The notes below the pieces were generated by a model. That model was not told the DNA's origin, made no database searches, and saw only the letters and a program-made list of their open reading frames with translations. From a virus: a DNA stretch of 41,759 bases. Shown here one piece after another: positions 8,997 to 17,489 of this stretch. Position numbers and translations under genes: made by a program. Every line of letters starts with the position of its first letter. Position 1 is the stretch's first letter. Location of the stretch: IMG/VR virus record IMGVR_UViG_3300009304_000002, positions 1-41,759 of that record. The stretch is one strand, 5' to 3'.

Positions 8997-9812
8997 ATGT
9001 TAATTGTCGAAAGAAAAGATGGTACTAGATATGACTTGGAAAAGTTGGATATTCATGTATTAAAATTTTATCCATCTTCTCCCGAACCCGACACTGAAAA
9101 AAGAACTATACCAGGCATGGACGGGCACATCGATTTAGGAACCACATATGCGGGAAGAAAACTACATGCAGAAATATCTATAATGCCACAAGATTACCTT
9201 GAATATTCCCTTCTCCGTAATGAAGTATTTCGGATATTTGATAGCAGAGAAAGTTTTTATATAATTCACCACTCAGAACCAAGAAAGAGGTGGTTAGTTA
9301 AATACAGTTCTCCATTCTCCATACCGCATGAACAACCCAAGTTAGGTAGCTTTGACATTGAATTCGAATCATCATCTGCATATTCTCAATCAATCGGTTC
9401 ATTATTAGACCCCTTTACTTTTGATGTAGAAATGTGGCAATTTGGGATGAATATACCACTTGTGGATTTCAGCTATACCCACCACAATACAAGAAACTTC
9501 TCGATTTGGAATCTAGGGGATAAAGTAGTTGACCCGCGTCACGACATGCTCCAGATATTTTATAAGGGTGCGAGTAACGCTTTAACAATTAAAAATCATA
9601 CAACAGGCGATACATGGCACCATAAAAAAACAACGCAAATGACAGACACCGTCACCTTAGATGGTGTTTTTTCACGTAAAAATGGAGTAAGTATTTTTGG
9701 TGATACGAACAGGAAATTAATCTCGTTGGCGCCTGGTGAGAATAAATTCACATTAACAAATACGAACGGACCATTTGAAATAGCATTTGATTTCAGATTT
9801 TTATATCTATAG
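8997..9812 (+). CDS. Distal tail protein (Dit), siphovirus tail component
   Basis: 271 residues. Dit proteins form the hub ring at the tail tip on which the tape measure ends and receptor-binding parts assemble. Evidence: the IPGMDGHIDLGTTYAGRKL motif near residues 35-55, the usual Dit family signature, plus EVFRIFDSRESFYI and the GSFDIEFES segment that ends the N-terminal domain. The ATG at 8997 lies 8 bases after AGGAG (8984-8988); GTG 8988 and ATG 8991 overlap or crowd this site. The second half (residues 130-271) is the Dit C-terminal galectin-like region. Confidence 0.87.
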   Translation: MLIVERKDGTRYDLEKLDIHVLKFYPSSPEPDTEKRTIPGMDGHIDLGTTYAGRKLHAEISIMPQDYLEYSLLRNEVFRIFDSRESFYIIHHSEPRKRWLVKYSSPFSIPHEQPKLGSFDIEFESSSAYSQSIGSLLDPFTFDVEMWQFGMNIPLVDFSYTHHNTRNFSIWNLGDKVVDPRHDMLQIFYKGASNALTIKNHTTGDTWHHKKTTQMTDTVTLDGVFSRKNGVSIFGDTNRKLISLAPGENKFTLTNTNGPFEIAFDFRFLYL

Positions 9813-9825
9813 AAAGGGGGATTTC

Positions 9826-11739
9826 ATGGTTACTAATAACGTAATAGGTATTGATATTAAGCGACGACTGCAAGATATAACAGATATAAAAGAAGAATCT
9901 GGTGAGTCAGTAAAGCGTTCACTCGAAGCGAAAAGCAACGCTGATGAATCAGTTCATCGTTCAGATATAACGAAAAAACAACTTGATGAAGCTTTAAAAG
10001 AGGGCGACCAAGTTGTCGAGGTGCAAACGTTGCGCGTGGATCCTGTTACAGGTGATATTTACCCGACTGCTCCTGATCGGTTTGAAGCGAATCAACGAGA
10101 CCTTACTCAGCAGTTGTCGGATATAGCGATAGACGTGTCGAGGTATTGTGGCGATTTAAATGTATCAGTTGATAATACACAAGGAATATTGAATGCCATT
10201 AGTGCAGTTAAAAATACAAAACAAAAGAAACTTGTTTTTTCAGGTGGTGTATACGCTTATTCGTCCCACTTGTTAATTGATAATCTGGATAAAATTACGA
10301 TTGAATTGAGTCCCGATGCTAAGTTATATGATTTAGGCAAGGACGTTCAAACCGATCAAGGGCTAAAGAAAGCTCCCGTAGGATTAAAAATTCTGAATTG
10401 TAAAGAGGTGAATATCCATAATATTAATCATGATAGTGCTGTAACTTTTGAAACTAGAGTGGTGACAACTATATCTGATCGAGTTCCACACATCGATATC
10501 GACAAAGCTGAAATAGTAGTAATTAATGGAGGTTTACTAGAGGGGTACACAGGTTTAAGGATTGGATCGGTGGAAGTGTATACAGACACAAACATTATGA
10601 GTGATTATTATCTAAGAATAAGAAAAACAAATAAAGTAAACGTAATCGGAGTAGATTTGGCTTCAGACTCTGCAAACGGAGAAGTGTTTGGTTTTTACGA
10701 TTGTGAATCCGTTGAATGGGAAAGTTGTTCACATATTCAAATAGGCTCAGAAAGAACTTTTTGGAGTTTTGGGAAAGTCATTCAATGCGGTGATGTTAAG
10801 ATAGGCAACCATAATATTAAATCAAGTTCTCCAGGGTCACTCATTGATGTAATAGCAACAAGAACTTTATTTTATAGCATGGATGTTGATTACATTAACG
10901 GGAAATTTGCTGACATAAGTAATGAATGGAATCAATTTACGATGGAGCAAGAAGAGGCAGTATTTAAAGATTGTTTCAGTAATGGTTTTGGCGTACAGGC
11001 TACTTTCTCAGGGGATGCATCTTATGATAAGAAAATCAAACATTTAACCATAGATAACTGCATGTTTGGCAAAAATCTTGCACAAGGTAGATTGATGAGT
11101 CTAACCATGTTTGAAAATGTTGATATTAAAAATTGTGATATAGAAAACATTAGATACTTAATAGATGCTCGCTTAACAGCGGGAAGTGCAGACTTTAAAA
11201 GGAATATCAGAGTGAGGAGATGTGATTTTAAGCAAACTTATACCCCAGTTTATATGAACACTATAGGAATTCTAGGAGAAGCCAAGATATCTGACACCAA
11301 CTTCGAATTTACTGGTTCTGCATCACTAGAGATAGTAGACGCTAAATTGAGAATGAACAGTGAAACAGATCTGGCCAAAGTAACAGATCCTTCAACTGTG
11401 ATATTTGAAAACTGTAACTTTGAAGGTGTTAAGTTTCAGATATCTTGTAATACAAAGTTCGTGAATTGTGAATTCGGACACGTATTATCATCAACATATA
11501 CACAATTCAATGTTACAAACAATGCAACTGTAACTGTCGTTAACTCCGAAGGACATAAATACAGCATCCCGACAGAAAGTTATTTTCCAAGAGGCGTGTT
11601 CATTAGAAGTACGGATAGTAATGAGAGAGGAGCACCTTCAAGCAAATATGTTGTTATAGGATGGCAACGCTTGACGAATGGATCGGGACACGCCTTAAAC
11701 ACAGATTGGCGAGAAATGAGAGCTTTGACAGGTAATTAA
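9826..11739 (+). CDS. Beta-helix tail fibre / tailspike-like protein
   Basis: 637 residues. The first ~60 residues are helical and resemble the attachment region of Bacillus-type tail proteins. A GDQVVEV ... GDIYPTAPDRFEANQ segment (about residues 60-95) is a linker known from many such proteins. From residue ~110 on the sequence has repeated short strands with Asn/Asp turns (INCKEVNIHNIN, VTVINGGLLEG, VIFENCNFEGVKF, FVNCEF), the hallmark of a right-handed parallel beta-helix. That fold is common in receptor-binding or polysaccharide-degrading tailspikes. No catalytic residues can be assigned. The ATG at 9826 follows AAAGGGGG. Its site between Dit and Tal is unusual. Confidence 0.75.
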   Translation: MVTNNVIGIDIKRRLQDITDIKEESGESVKRSLEAKSNADESVHRSDITKKQLDEALKEGDQVVEVQTLRVDPVTGDIYPTAPDRFEANQRDLTQQLSDIAIDVSRYCGDLNVSVDNTQGILNAISAVKNTKQKKLVFSGGVYAYSSHLLIDNLDKITIELSPDAKLYDLGKDVQTDQGLKKAPVGLKILNCKEVNIHNINHDSAVTFETRVVTTISDRVPHIDIDKAEIVVINGGLLEGYTGLRIGSVEVYTDTNIMSDYYLRIRKTNKVNVIGVDLASDSANGEVFGFYDCESVEWESCSHIQIGSERTFWSFGKVIQCGDVKIGNHNIKSSSPGSLIDVIATRTLFYSMDVDYINGKFADISNEWNQFTMEQEEAVFKDCFSNGFGVQATFSGDASYDKKIKHLTIDNCMFGKNLAQGRLMSLTMFENVDIKNCDIENIRYLIDARLTAGSADFKRNIRVRRCDFKQTYTPVYMNTIGILGEAKISDTNFEFTGSASLEIVDAKLRMNSETDLAKVTDPSTVIFENCNFEGVKFQISCNTKFVNCEFGHVLSSTYTQFNVTNNATVTVVNSEGHKYSIPTESYFPRGVFIRSTDSNERGAPSSKYVVIGWQRLTNGSGHALNTDWREMRALTGN

Positions 11740-11782
11740 TTATCAGTAAGAACCGACTAAACAGTAACAAGGAGGTTATATT

Positions 11783-13180
11783 TTGCCCGACTTACCCGCA
11801 CTAAACACGATGTCTGGCGCTATCGAACCACTAACCGATTTCAGTGAATTTAAATACAACGAATCCACGGAGGGCGAGAAATCGCTCTCTTTTTATATTC
11901 ATAAAACCGAAAACAATGAGCCTGTTTTTGACTTAATTGTAAATAAAGAAAAGATTGAGTTTGATGACGATAAATACACGATTGATGTGTGCGACCGTGA
12001 ACCGATTGGAACGACAATTGAAAAGTATATCGAGGCCAGGCACGAAATGTTTGACCGACTTAAAGGTGAATTTATTGAAGAGGAATACACCGGTGCACTT
12101 CGCATTGAACGTTGTTTGGATATCGCCTTAAAAGGTACTGGGTTGACGTATGAAGTCATCGGTACATTCACATCAAGGGATTTCGAGAACTTCGGACGCG
12201 CCAAAGGATTGGCTCTATTCCAGACAATAATTAACCGTTTCGGTGTCGAGTATCGTGTTCACGGCACCCACTTAATTATCGCAACCGCAATCGGTAATGT
12301 GACAGACGCTCAATTTAGGCACGCCCACAACTTAAAGAGCATCAGTGAGCATATCGATACGACAGACTTGGCTACGTTTATCAAAGGTTATTCTTATAAC
12401 GACGAGACGGGTGAGCTCCTTGCCTATGCAGAATATGAGTCGCCTTACAGTCATTTGTACAAAGATGAGCACGGAAATAAACGCTTGATACATGCAGATT
12501 ACGTTTATGACAATCGATTCCGTCACAATTCAGAAATGTTAACTGAGATAAAAAGTAGGTTAAAAGATGCGCCAGAATATAATTTGCAAATAACTTATGA
12601 AGAGTTAAAAAATAACGGATTCAAATTGCATCATTACCAACTGGGTGACTATGTTTGGTCCATCTATGAGCCGCTAGGTTTAGATATTCAAGCACGAATA
12701 ATTTCTATAGAAAGTTACCCATACGATCCACATCTCAGCCCCGTTATTCAATTGGGCTCTTTTAGGCGCGACATAACGAAGACAGTATCGGGATTACAAG
12801 GTACAGCAAAGCGTGTGGATGCGGCAGAGGGTGAGATTGTACGAGCCATTTCGACAGCATCTAGGGCGCAAGTCACAGCAGATGAAGCTAAGCAAGCTGT
12901 TGATAATAGCGGCACTACATTAACTCAGCACATTAACGATTATGTACGACATGTTACTGAACTAGAGCGTTCAAATTGGAATAATAAAGCAGGATCAGGT
13001 GACGTTCAATCTGTTTTGCAATTGGCTAACTCATATACAGATGGACAAGTCGAGCAATTAGAAGGTGTGGTTAATACCTATACAGATGAGCAGGTAGCGC
13101 CTTTATTTGTATTAATAGATACGATGCAGATACAAATCATGGAATTAACTCAACGTGTTTCAAACTTAGAAGGAGGGTAG
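11783..13180 (+). CDS. Tail-associated protein (Tal) / prophage endopeptidase tail protein
   Basis: 465 residues starting at TTG 11783, 7 bases after AGGAGG (11770-11775). It has the fold pattern of the prophage tail endopeptidase family: an early CDREPIGT segment, TGALRIERCLDIALKGTGLTYEVIG, then a hub-like DLATFIKGYSYN domain and YQLGDYVWSIYEPLGLDIQARIISIESYPYDP. Residues ~335-465 become helical and coiled-coil-like. It forms the tail tip plug or hub; whether it is a true peptidase is not visible. Confidence 0.85.
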   Translation: MPDLPALNTMSGAIEPLTDFSEFKYNESTEGEKSLSFYIHKTENNEPVFDLIVNKEKIEFDDDKYTIDVCDREPIGTTIEKYIEARHEMFDRLKGEFIEEEYTGALRIERCLDIALKGTGLTYEVIGTFTSRDFENFGRAKGLALFQTIINRFGVEYRVHGTHLIIATAIGNVTDAQFRHAHNLKSISEHIDTTDLATFIKGYSYNDETGELLAYAEYESPYSHLYKDEHGNKRLIHADYVYDNRFRHNSEMLTEIKSRLKDAPEYNLQITYEELKNNGFKLHHYQLGDYVWSIYEPLGLDIQARIISIESYPYDPHLSPVIQLGSFRRDITKTVSGLQGTAKRVDAAEGEIVRAISTASRAQVTADEAKQAVDNSGTTLTQHINDYVRHVTELERSNWNNKAGSGDVQSVLQLANSYTDGQVEQLEGVVNTYTDEQVAPLFVLIDTMQIQIMELTQRVSNLEGG

Positions 13181-13232
13181 AGGTTTTGATGGACGTAAAA
13201 AATATCACACAAAAAACTAGGAGGAGTATATA

Positions 13233-13550
13233 ATGAATGAAATGACAAGCAATATGAGACCAAAAAGAATGTTTATGGGGACGCCGCAGGTGGATAAGAT
13301 ACAGGTTTACAAAGTGCCATCGGGAAGAAGTGCGGTACTTACACAAGTAATCTTGTCGAATACAGATGCTGAAGAATCGAAGTTGACAATTACGATTAAC
13401 ACGATTGATATTATGCGTGATTATGTTGTTAGTGCAGGGGAAACGAAGGTTATTGATTTGTATGTTGTCTTGAACGAAGATGATACCGTCTCATTGCAGC
13501 AGGAAAAAACTAATGCGATTAATGTTACTTTGAATGGTTCGGCGGGTTAA
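13233..13550 (+). CDS. Small tail/baseplate-associated structural protein (hypothetical)
   Basis: 105 residues, beta-strand rich throughout (AVLTQVILSNTDAEESKLTITIN, TKVIDLYVVLNEDDTVSLQQ), suggesting a compact beta-sandwich. Similar ~100-residue proteins occur after Tal in many Bacillales phages and probably are minor tail-tip or host-binding parts; the function is not known. The ATG is preceded by AGGAGG. Only a 14-codon mini-frame (13189-13233) lies between it and Tal. Confidence 0.6.
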   Translation: MNEMTSNMRPKRMFMGTPQVDKIQVYKVPSGRSAVLTQVILSNTDAEESKLTITINTIDIMRDYVVSAGETKVIDLYVVLNEDDTVSLQQEKTNAINVTLNGSAG

Positions 13551-13607
13551 CATAAAGAAGGATTCCATCCCCTTTTGTCGAAAGGTGACTAAAGGGAGGG
13601 GATTCAA

Positions 13608-14579
13608 ATGAATTTATCTATTGTAGGAACGATACCAAATTTAGTAATTGAATCTGATGTTAATAATATTCAATTTTCAGCATTAAATATAGAGAAAGCA
13701 GGGTCTAATATTAGTTTGCTTCATGATATTCGGATAGCACAAGAGCTAGGAATTGCTGAACATAAAGGAGCATTTTTTGCGCCATGTTTTTATTCATACA
13801 CTAATGAATTTCCTGATACTGAGGAAGTTGCAGATGTACTTGCATCAATGAGAGGAATTTTCGAAAGGGTCTTGTTTTCTTTTTGGCTGGTTAAAGACAA
13901 TTCATTACATTCCAATTTAATTTTCGGGGTAACAGAAAGTGACATTATAATAAGTAGGTCACCAAGAACATTTACTAACTCAGAAGGATTATATAATGAA
14001 AATTTCTTTACGTGCGAGGAAATTAAAGAGGCGGAATCTTGGTTTGAAAAGATGCGAGATACGAATAATAATAAGAAACCCTTGGAATTTGAGAAGCCAA
14101 ATTCTAAAATAGGCAACTTCATAACCTATACAGAAAAAAGTCTAATTCTTAATACGAGACTCGATCGAGCACTTAGGTTTATATTAGAGGCAAGAGGTCA
14201 ATCTTTTCTGCCTGCAAAAATCACGTTTTACATTTCTGCATTGGAATCTTTTTTATCGAATTCTAATACTAAACTGAGAAAGCAAGTTGCTGATAGAGGG
14301 TCGGAGATTTTAGGTCAGACAATTGAAGAAAGAGTTAGGATAAATGAAGTAATTAGTAAGGCGTATTCTTTAAGGTCAACATACATTCATGGAGCAGCTA
14401 GAACTGAAAAAAGTATAAGACAGGTCATAAAACCCCATAGTAATGTAGAGGAATTATTAATCGAATTAGATGATATTTTGAGAAGGATTTCAAAAAGATT
14501 CCTTACGGATTTAAATTACGTTGTAAAAATGGATAATAAAGAATTTTCATCATGGATAAAAGAGCTTCTCAATAATTAA
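13608..14579 (+). CDS. HEPN-domain protein (ApeA-like), accessory gene
   Basis: 323 residues. The C-terminal ~140 residues look like an ApeA-type HEPN domain: an all-helical region with FYISALESFLS (residues 207-216) and YSLRSTYIHG (residues 253-262), giving the RxxxxH ribonuclease motif Arg256...His261. The N-terminal half is mixed alpha/beta and not recognised. HEPN proteins with this motif are usually RNases, and ApeA is a known anti-phage protein; the role here is inferred. The gene is AT-richer than the tail genes, interrupts the tail-lysis order, has a strong GGGAGGGG ribosome site that can pair with ATCCCC 30 bases upstream, and overlaps its own terminator. It is a likely moron. Confidence 0.72.
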   Translation: MNLSIVGTIPNLVIESDVNNIQFSALNIEKAGSNISLLHDIRIAQELGIAEHKGAFFAPCFYSYTNEFPDTEEVADVLASMRGIFERVLFSFWLVKDNSLHSNLIFGVTESDIIISRSPRTFTNSEGLYNENFFTCEEIKEAESWFEKMRDTNNNKKPLEFEKPNSKIGNFITYTEKSLILNTRLDRALRFILEARGQSFLPAKITFYISALESFLSNSNTKLRKQVADRGSEILGQTIEERVRINEVISKAYSLRSTYIHGAARTEKSIRQVIKPHSNVEELLIELDDILRRISKRFLTDLNYVVKMDNKEFSSWIKELLNN

Positions 14580-14594
14580 GTAGGAGTTCTTTTT
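14558..14594 (+). terminator. Terminator overlapping the HEPN gene end
   Basis: A 12-bp stem (14558-14569 with 14582-14593, two G-U pairs) ends in a T run. The HEPN stop codon (14577-14579) lies in its loop. It makes the HEPN gene a separately terminated unit. Confidence 0.62.
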
Positions 14595-14595
14595 A

Positions 14596-14663
14596 AATGC
14601 TCAACTATCTGCTGTCTTTAGTCGAGTAAGTAAAGCCACCATAGGAACATAATGTTGAGTATT
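14596..14663 (+). other. Possible structured RNA between HEPN gene and lysis genes
   Basis: AATGCTCAAC (14596-14605) pairs with GTTGAGTATT (14654-14663) in a 10-bp stem with one G-U pair. It encloses a 48-base region that holds a smaller CTTTA/TAAAG stem. No open frame with a ribosome site is present. It could be a small RNA, a processing site or just a leader element. Confidence 0.3.
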
Positions 14664-14693
14664 GCACTTTGCAAGTAATTAAATGTTGTAATT

Positions 14694-14719
14694 AGAGCGC
14701 CCTAATCGGCGTTCTTTTT
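14694..14719 (+). terminator. Terminator before lysis genes
   Basis: An 8-bp stem (AGAGCGCC with GGCGTTCT, one G-U pair) with a CTAATC loop, followed by five T. It is 26 bases upstream of the XhlA-like gene, so it probably separates or moderates tail and lysis expression. Confidence 0.68.
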
Positions 14720-14745
14720 GTTTTCAATAAATAAGGAGGTGCGGG

Positions 14746-15174
14746 ATGCCGTCAATAGAAGAACGCCTAGATTCTCACGATGAGCGATTCAAACAACATA
14801 GCGACAGGCTCGAACGCCATGACAAACTATTCGAGACAAACCAGAAAGAAATTAAAATACTAAATGAGCGCGATAAAGATAAGCATGAGCGGCTTTTAGA
14901 TGTCGAAAAAAATTACGAGAAACTCGAAAATGCGGTCACGAAAGAAAATAAAGAAACGCGCGCAACAATGATAGAACAAACAGGAAAGTTGTTTGAAATT
15001 GTTGAACAGGCCATGGGCTATCAGGAGACACGGACTACTCAATCACACGAACTGCGAATGGCCAAACTTAATACTTGGTCCACTGTATTTTTAAAAGTCA
15101 GTGCGGGGCTTGTCGGATTATTAAGTTCCGGTGGCGCTATTTATTACATTATCGTCGAGCAGATTATTAAATAA
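14746..15174 (+). CDS. XhlA-like holin-associated protein
   Basis: 142 residues. Residues 1-~105 are a charged coiled coil (repeated RxxxHDExxxxH-type heptads). A single hydrophobic membrane span lies at about residues 112-135, followed by a short polar tail. This is the architecture of XhlA (haemolysin XhlA family), which works with the holin and amidase in PBSX-type lysis cassettes. AAGGAGG precedes the ATG. The holin and amidase follow directly. Confidence 0.78.
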   Translation: MPSIEERLDSHDERFKQHSDRLERHDKLFETNQKEIKILNERDKDKHERLLDVEKNYEKLENAVTKENKETRATMIEQTGKLFEIVEQAMGYQETRTTQSHELRMAKLNTWSTVFLKVSAGLVGLLSSGGAIYYIIVEQIIK

Positions 15175-15188
15175 AAGGAGTGATTTTA

Positions 15189-15455
15189 ATGGGTGAATTA
15201 TTAAACGAATATGTCGTACAGCAAGCACTGATTGTTATTCCAGTGCTTTTAATTTTGGGTAAAATCATTAAGGAGACGCCAACCGTTAAAGATTGGTTAA
15301 TCCCGTATATATTGTTAATTTTCGGGGTTGTCTTTGCTATTGCGTTGATTGGATTTAATGCAGACGCGATTATACAGGGGGTTTTGGTATCTGGTGCAGC
15401 GGTGTTTGGTAATCAACTTTTTAAACAAGCGGTAGAGCAAAAGAGTGACGAGTAA
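15189..15455 (+). CDS. Holin
   Basis: 88 residues with three predicted membrane segments (about residues 8-26, 35-56 and 60-77). The intervening segment KETPTVKDWLIPYIL and a short charged C-terminus (EQKSDE) are typical of small Gram-positive phage holins, which form the membrane lesion that lets the amidase reach the wall. The ATG at 15189 lies 8 bases after AAGGAG; a GTG at 15180 overlaps the ribosome site. Position between the XhlA-like protein and the amidase supports the call. Confidence 0.83.
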   Translation: MGELLNEYVVQQALIVIPVLLILGKIIKETPTVKDWLIPYILLIFGVVFAIALIGFNADAIIQGVLVSGAAVFGNQLFKQAVEQKSDE

Positions 15456-15496
15456 ATCGTTGCTCTTTTTTAATATAAAAAAATAGAGGGAGATTG

Positions 15497-16600
15497 ATGG
15501 ATATGGTTAAAATTGCAATCGATGCAGGACATGGTATCAACACGGCAGGAAAACGTACACCAGACGGAGAACGTGAATGGTCATTTAATAACAAAGTTGT
15601 GGTTGCGGCAATCGCGAAGCTAAAAGCATTCAAGGGTGTGGAAATATTACGCCTTGACGATCCGACTGGAAGGATTGACGTGCCATTAAGAACACGCACA
15701 ACTAAGGCTAACCAGTGGGGCGCGGATGTATTAGTTTCAGTTCATCATAACGCCATGACAGGTAGATGGGGGTCACACGGCGGCGTCGAAACTTTCACGA
15801 TGGATCACCCGAACGCGAACAAGAAATCAGTGGAAATAGCTAACGTTATTAACCCGCAAATCGTGCGGACAATGGGATTGAGAAATCGCGGCGTTAAAAA
15901 AATGAACCTTCACATGTTGCGTGAATCGAACATGCCGGCTATCTTAACAGAGGGTGGATTTATGGACTCGACAACAGACATCCACGTTATGCGTAACGAT
16001 AGCAAGCTAAGGGCGCAAGGCGTGGCAATTGCTGAAGGGTTAGCGAAGTATTACGGATTGAAGTCTGGCGGGGTTGTAGAGCAACCTAGCGAGTCTGTTG
16101 CAACTGTTAAACCTGAGCCGGCACCTGAACCAGCACCGAGCAAACCAAAGGGTAAGTCTGTATCCCAATTGGCTAGTGAGGTAATCTCCGGTAATCACGG
16201 CAGTGGTCACGAAAACCGTAGAAAGTCGTTGGGTATCAGTCAAGCGAAATATGAAAAAGTCCGTGCCGAAGTGAATAAAAGGGCAGGGGCAACAACCAAA
16301 CCGGCAACCAAGAAGTCCGTTGCTCAAATGGTGCAAGAGGTCTTGGAGGGTAAGCACGGTAATGGTCACGACGCAAGGCGGAAGTCTTTAGGTATTGGCA
16401 CAGTGGAATATGGAAAGGTAAGTTTAGAGGTTAACAGGCGGTTAAGCGGCGGAGCTAGTAACACTAAGTCGATTAACCAAATGGCGACCGAAGTAATTAA
16501 AGGTAACCACGGTTCCGGTCATGCTAACAGGCGAAAATCTTTAAACATCAGTCAATCTCAGTATGATAAAGTTAGAGCCGAAGTAAATAAGAGGTTGTAA
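15497..16600 (+). CDS. N-acetylmuramoyl-L-alanine amidase endolysin with three Cpl-7 repeats
   Basis: 367 residues. Residues 1-~185 are an Amidase_3 zinc hydrolase: AIDAGHG (His12), Glu25/Glu27, VSVHHNA (His83/84) and the catalytic LTEGGF (Glu152). It cuts the bond between MurNAc and L-alanine in peptidoglycan. After a Pro/Glu linker (about 197-220), three repeats starting at residues ~222, 276 and 325 have the SVxQxAxEVIxGxHGxGxxRRKSL ... YxKVRAEVNKR pattern of Cpl-7 (CW_7) wall-binding modules. Start choice: ATG 15497 or ATG 15503 both fit the GAGGGAGA site; the first is listed. A strong terminator follows. Confidence 0.93.
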   Translation: MDMVKIAIDAGHGINTAGKRTPDGEREWSFNNKVVVAAIAKLKAFKGVEILRLDDPTGRIDVPLRTRTTKANQWGADVLVSVHHNAMTGRWGSHGGVETFTMDHPNANKKSVEIANVINPQIVRTMGLRNRGVKKMNLHMLRESNMPAILTEGGFMDSTTDIHVMRNDSKLRAQGVAIAEGLAKYYGLKSGGVVEQPSESVATVKPEPAPEPAPSKPKGKSVSQLASEVISGNHGSGHENRRKSLGISQAKYEKVRAEVNKRAGATTKPATKKSVAQMVQEVLEGKHGNGHDARRKSLGIGTVEYGKVSLEVNRRLSGGASNTKSINQMATEVIKGNHGSGHANRRKSLNISQSQYDKVRAEVNKRL

Positions 16601-16621
16601 AATATTGATTAAATAAGATGT

Positions 16622-16659
16622 AAAAGGCGGCTACTCTTAATTGAGTGGTCGCCTTTTTT
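16622..16659 (+). terminator. Strong terminator of late operon
   Basis: A 14-bp stem (AAAGGCGGCTACTC with GAGTGGTCGCCTTT, two G-U pairs) around TTAATT, with a six-T tract. Closely related hairpins occur at 18371-18404 and 18648-18682, and a shorter relative at 21471-21497. Confidence 0.9.
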
Positions 16660-17078
16660 ATTTGTCTTCAATTAAAAGGGAATTTAGTAATGATGTCGAA
16701 GATTGTAGTACAGGAGTAATGTTACATTTTCAGATATTGAAGTAGCGGCAGAAAGGTACAAGTGTGGTAGTTGATACAAATTGTAATGCGCGTGATAGTA
16801 AATCTGCGTTGATGTTAAATGAGTAAACGATTAGGAAATACTAAGAAGCTGGGTAAATTCTGTATTTATGTCGAATTGATGGCGGGTCTATATCGTAAAG
16901 TGGTAATTAAGTTTTCGCTCACTACAATATCAGCAGTTAGTTTTTACAAAGTGGTTATATTAATGTATTCTAAAGAAAGAAGGTATTTGTAACTATTTAT
17001 AGAAGTATACATTAAGATTGATATGATGCCCGAGGGCATTACCTCTAACGCGAATGAATATAAGTGAGAGTGATTAAA
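16660..17078 (+). other. Non-coding stretch before accessory module
   Basis: About 420 bases without a gene that can be supported; all frames carry frequent stops. It contains one good promoter (16943-16971) and, in the leader of the next gene, a tight ATGCCC-GA-GGGCAT hairpin at 17026-17039. The part at 16700-16900 could be a decayed gene, but no family is recognisable. Confidence 0.6.
16943..16971 (+). promoter_or_regulatory. Sigma-A-like promoter for accessory two-gene module
   Basis: TTTACA, 17 bases, TATTCT. It would give a leader of about 100 bases containing the 17026-17039 hairpin before the gene at 17079. This would let the module be transcribed independently of late phage transcription, for instance from the prophage. 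Confidence 0.55.
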
Positions 17079-17489
17079 ATGAGACCAGTACAAGTCAAAT
17101 ATATGTTGACCAGTAAAGAAGCGATTCAAAATGAAGATAATACAGTTAGCTTTATTGAGGTTTTTGATGTTAAAGGCCTAAAAAAAATTCCTGCGAAAAT
17201 CGACTTTTCCCTAATAATTTCACTTGCACATAAACTGAAAAAGGAAGACTCGAAGAAAATTATAGTTAAAATTATTCTTCCAAAGGAAAAAACGAAAATA
17301 GAGGACCTGGTTATCGACCTAGTCGAACAAGACGAAGAGGCGGATAATAAGGATGCAGCGGCTTTGAATATTATTAAACTGTCAAACTTTCCAGTAGATA
17401 AAGAGGGGGTTTATAGTTTCTTATTGTTTTATGACGACGAAGTTTTGTTTAATCATGAAGTTGTATTCAGAAAGGAGGGGGGAAGATGA
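17079..17489 (+). CDS. Hypothetical protein, DUF6941-like beta-rich protein
   Basis: 136 residues. The order of strands (VKYMLTSKEAIQNEDNTVSFIEVFDVKGLKKIPAKIDFSL split around polar loops, then KKIIVKIILP and a late GVYSFLLFYDDEVLFNHEVVF) resembles the DUF6941 family of small beta-rich proteins; this is recognition by pattern and not confirmed. No membrane segment or catalytic motif is seen. ATG 17079 is chosen; a GTG 15 bases upstream lacks a better ribosome site. Its stop overlaps the start of the next gene (ATGA), so the two are translated together. Confidence 0.5.
   Translation: MRPVQVKYMLTSKEAIQNEDNTVSFIEVFDVKGLKKIPAKIDFSLIISLAHKLKKEDSKKIIVKIILPKEKTKIEDLVIDLVEQDEEADNKDAAALNIIKLSNFPVDKEGVYSFLLFYDDEVLFNHEVVFRKEGGR

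Noticed and set aside
13189-13233. 14-codon frame between Tal and the small structural gene
   Set aside because: Too short, no conserved feature, and it overlaps the ribosome site of the next gene.
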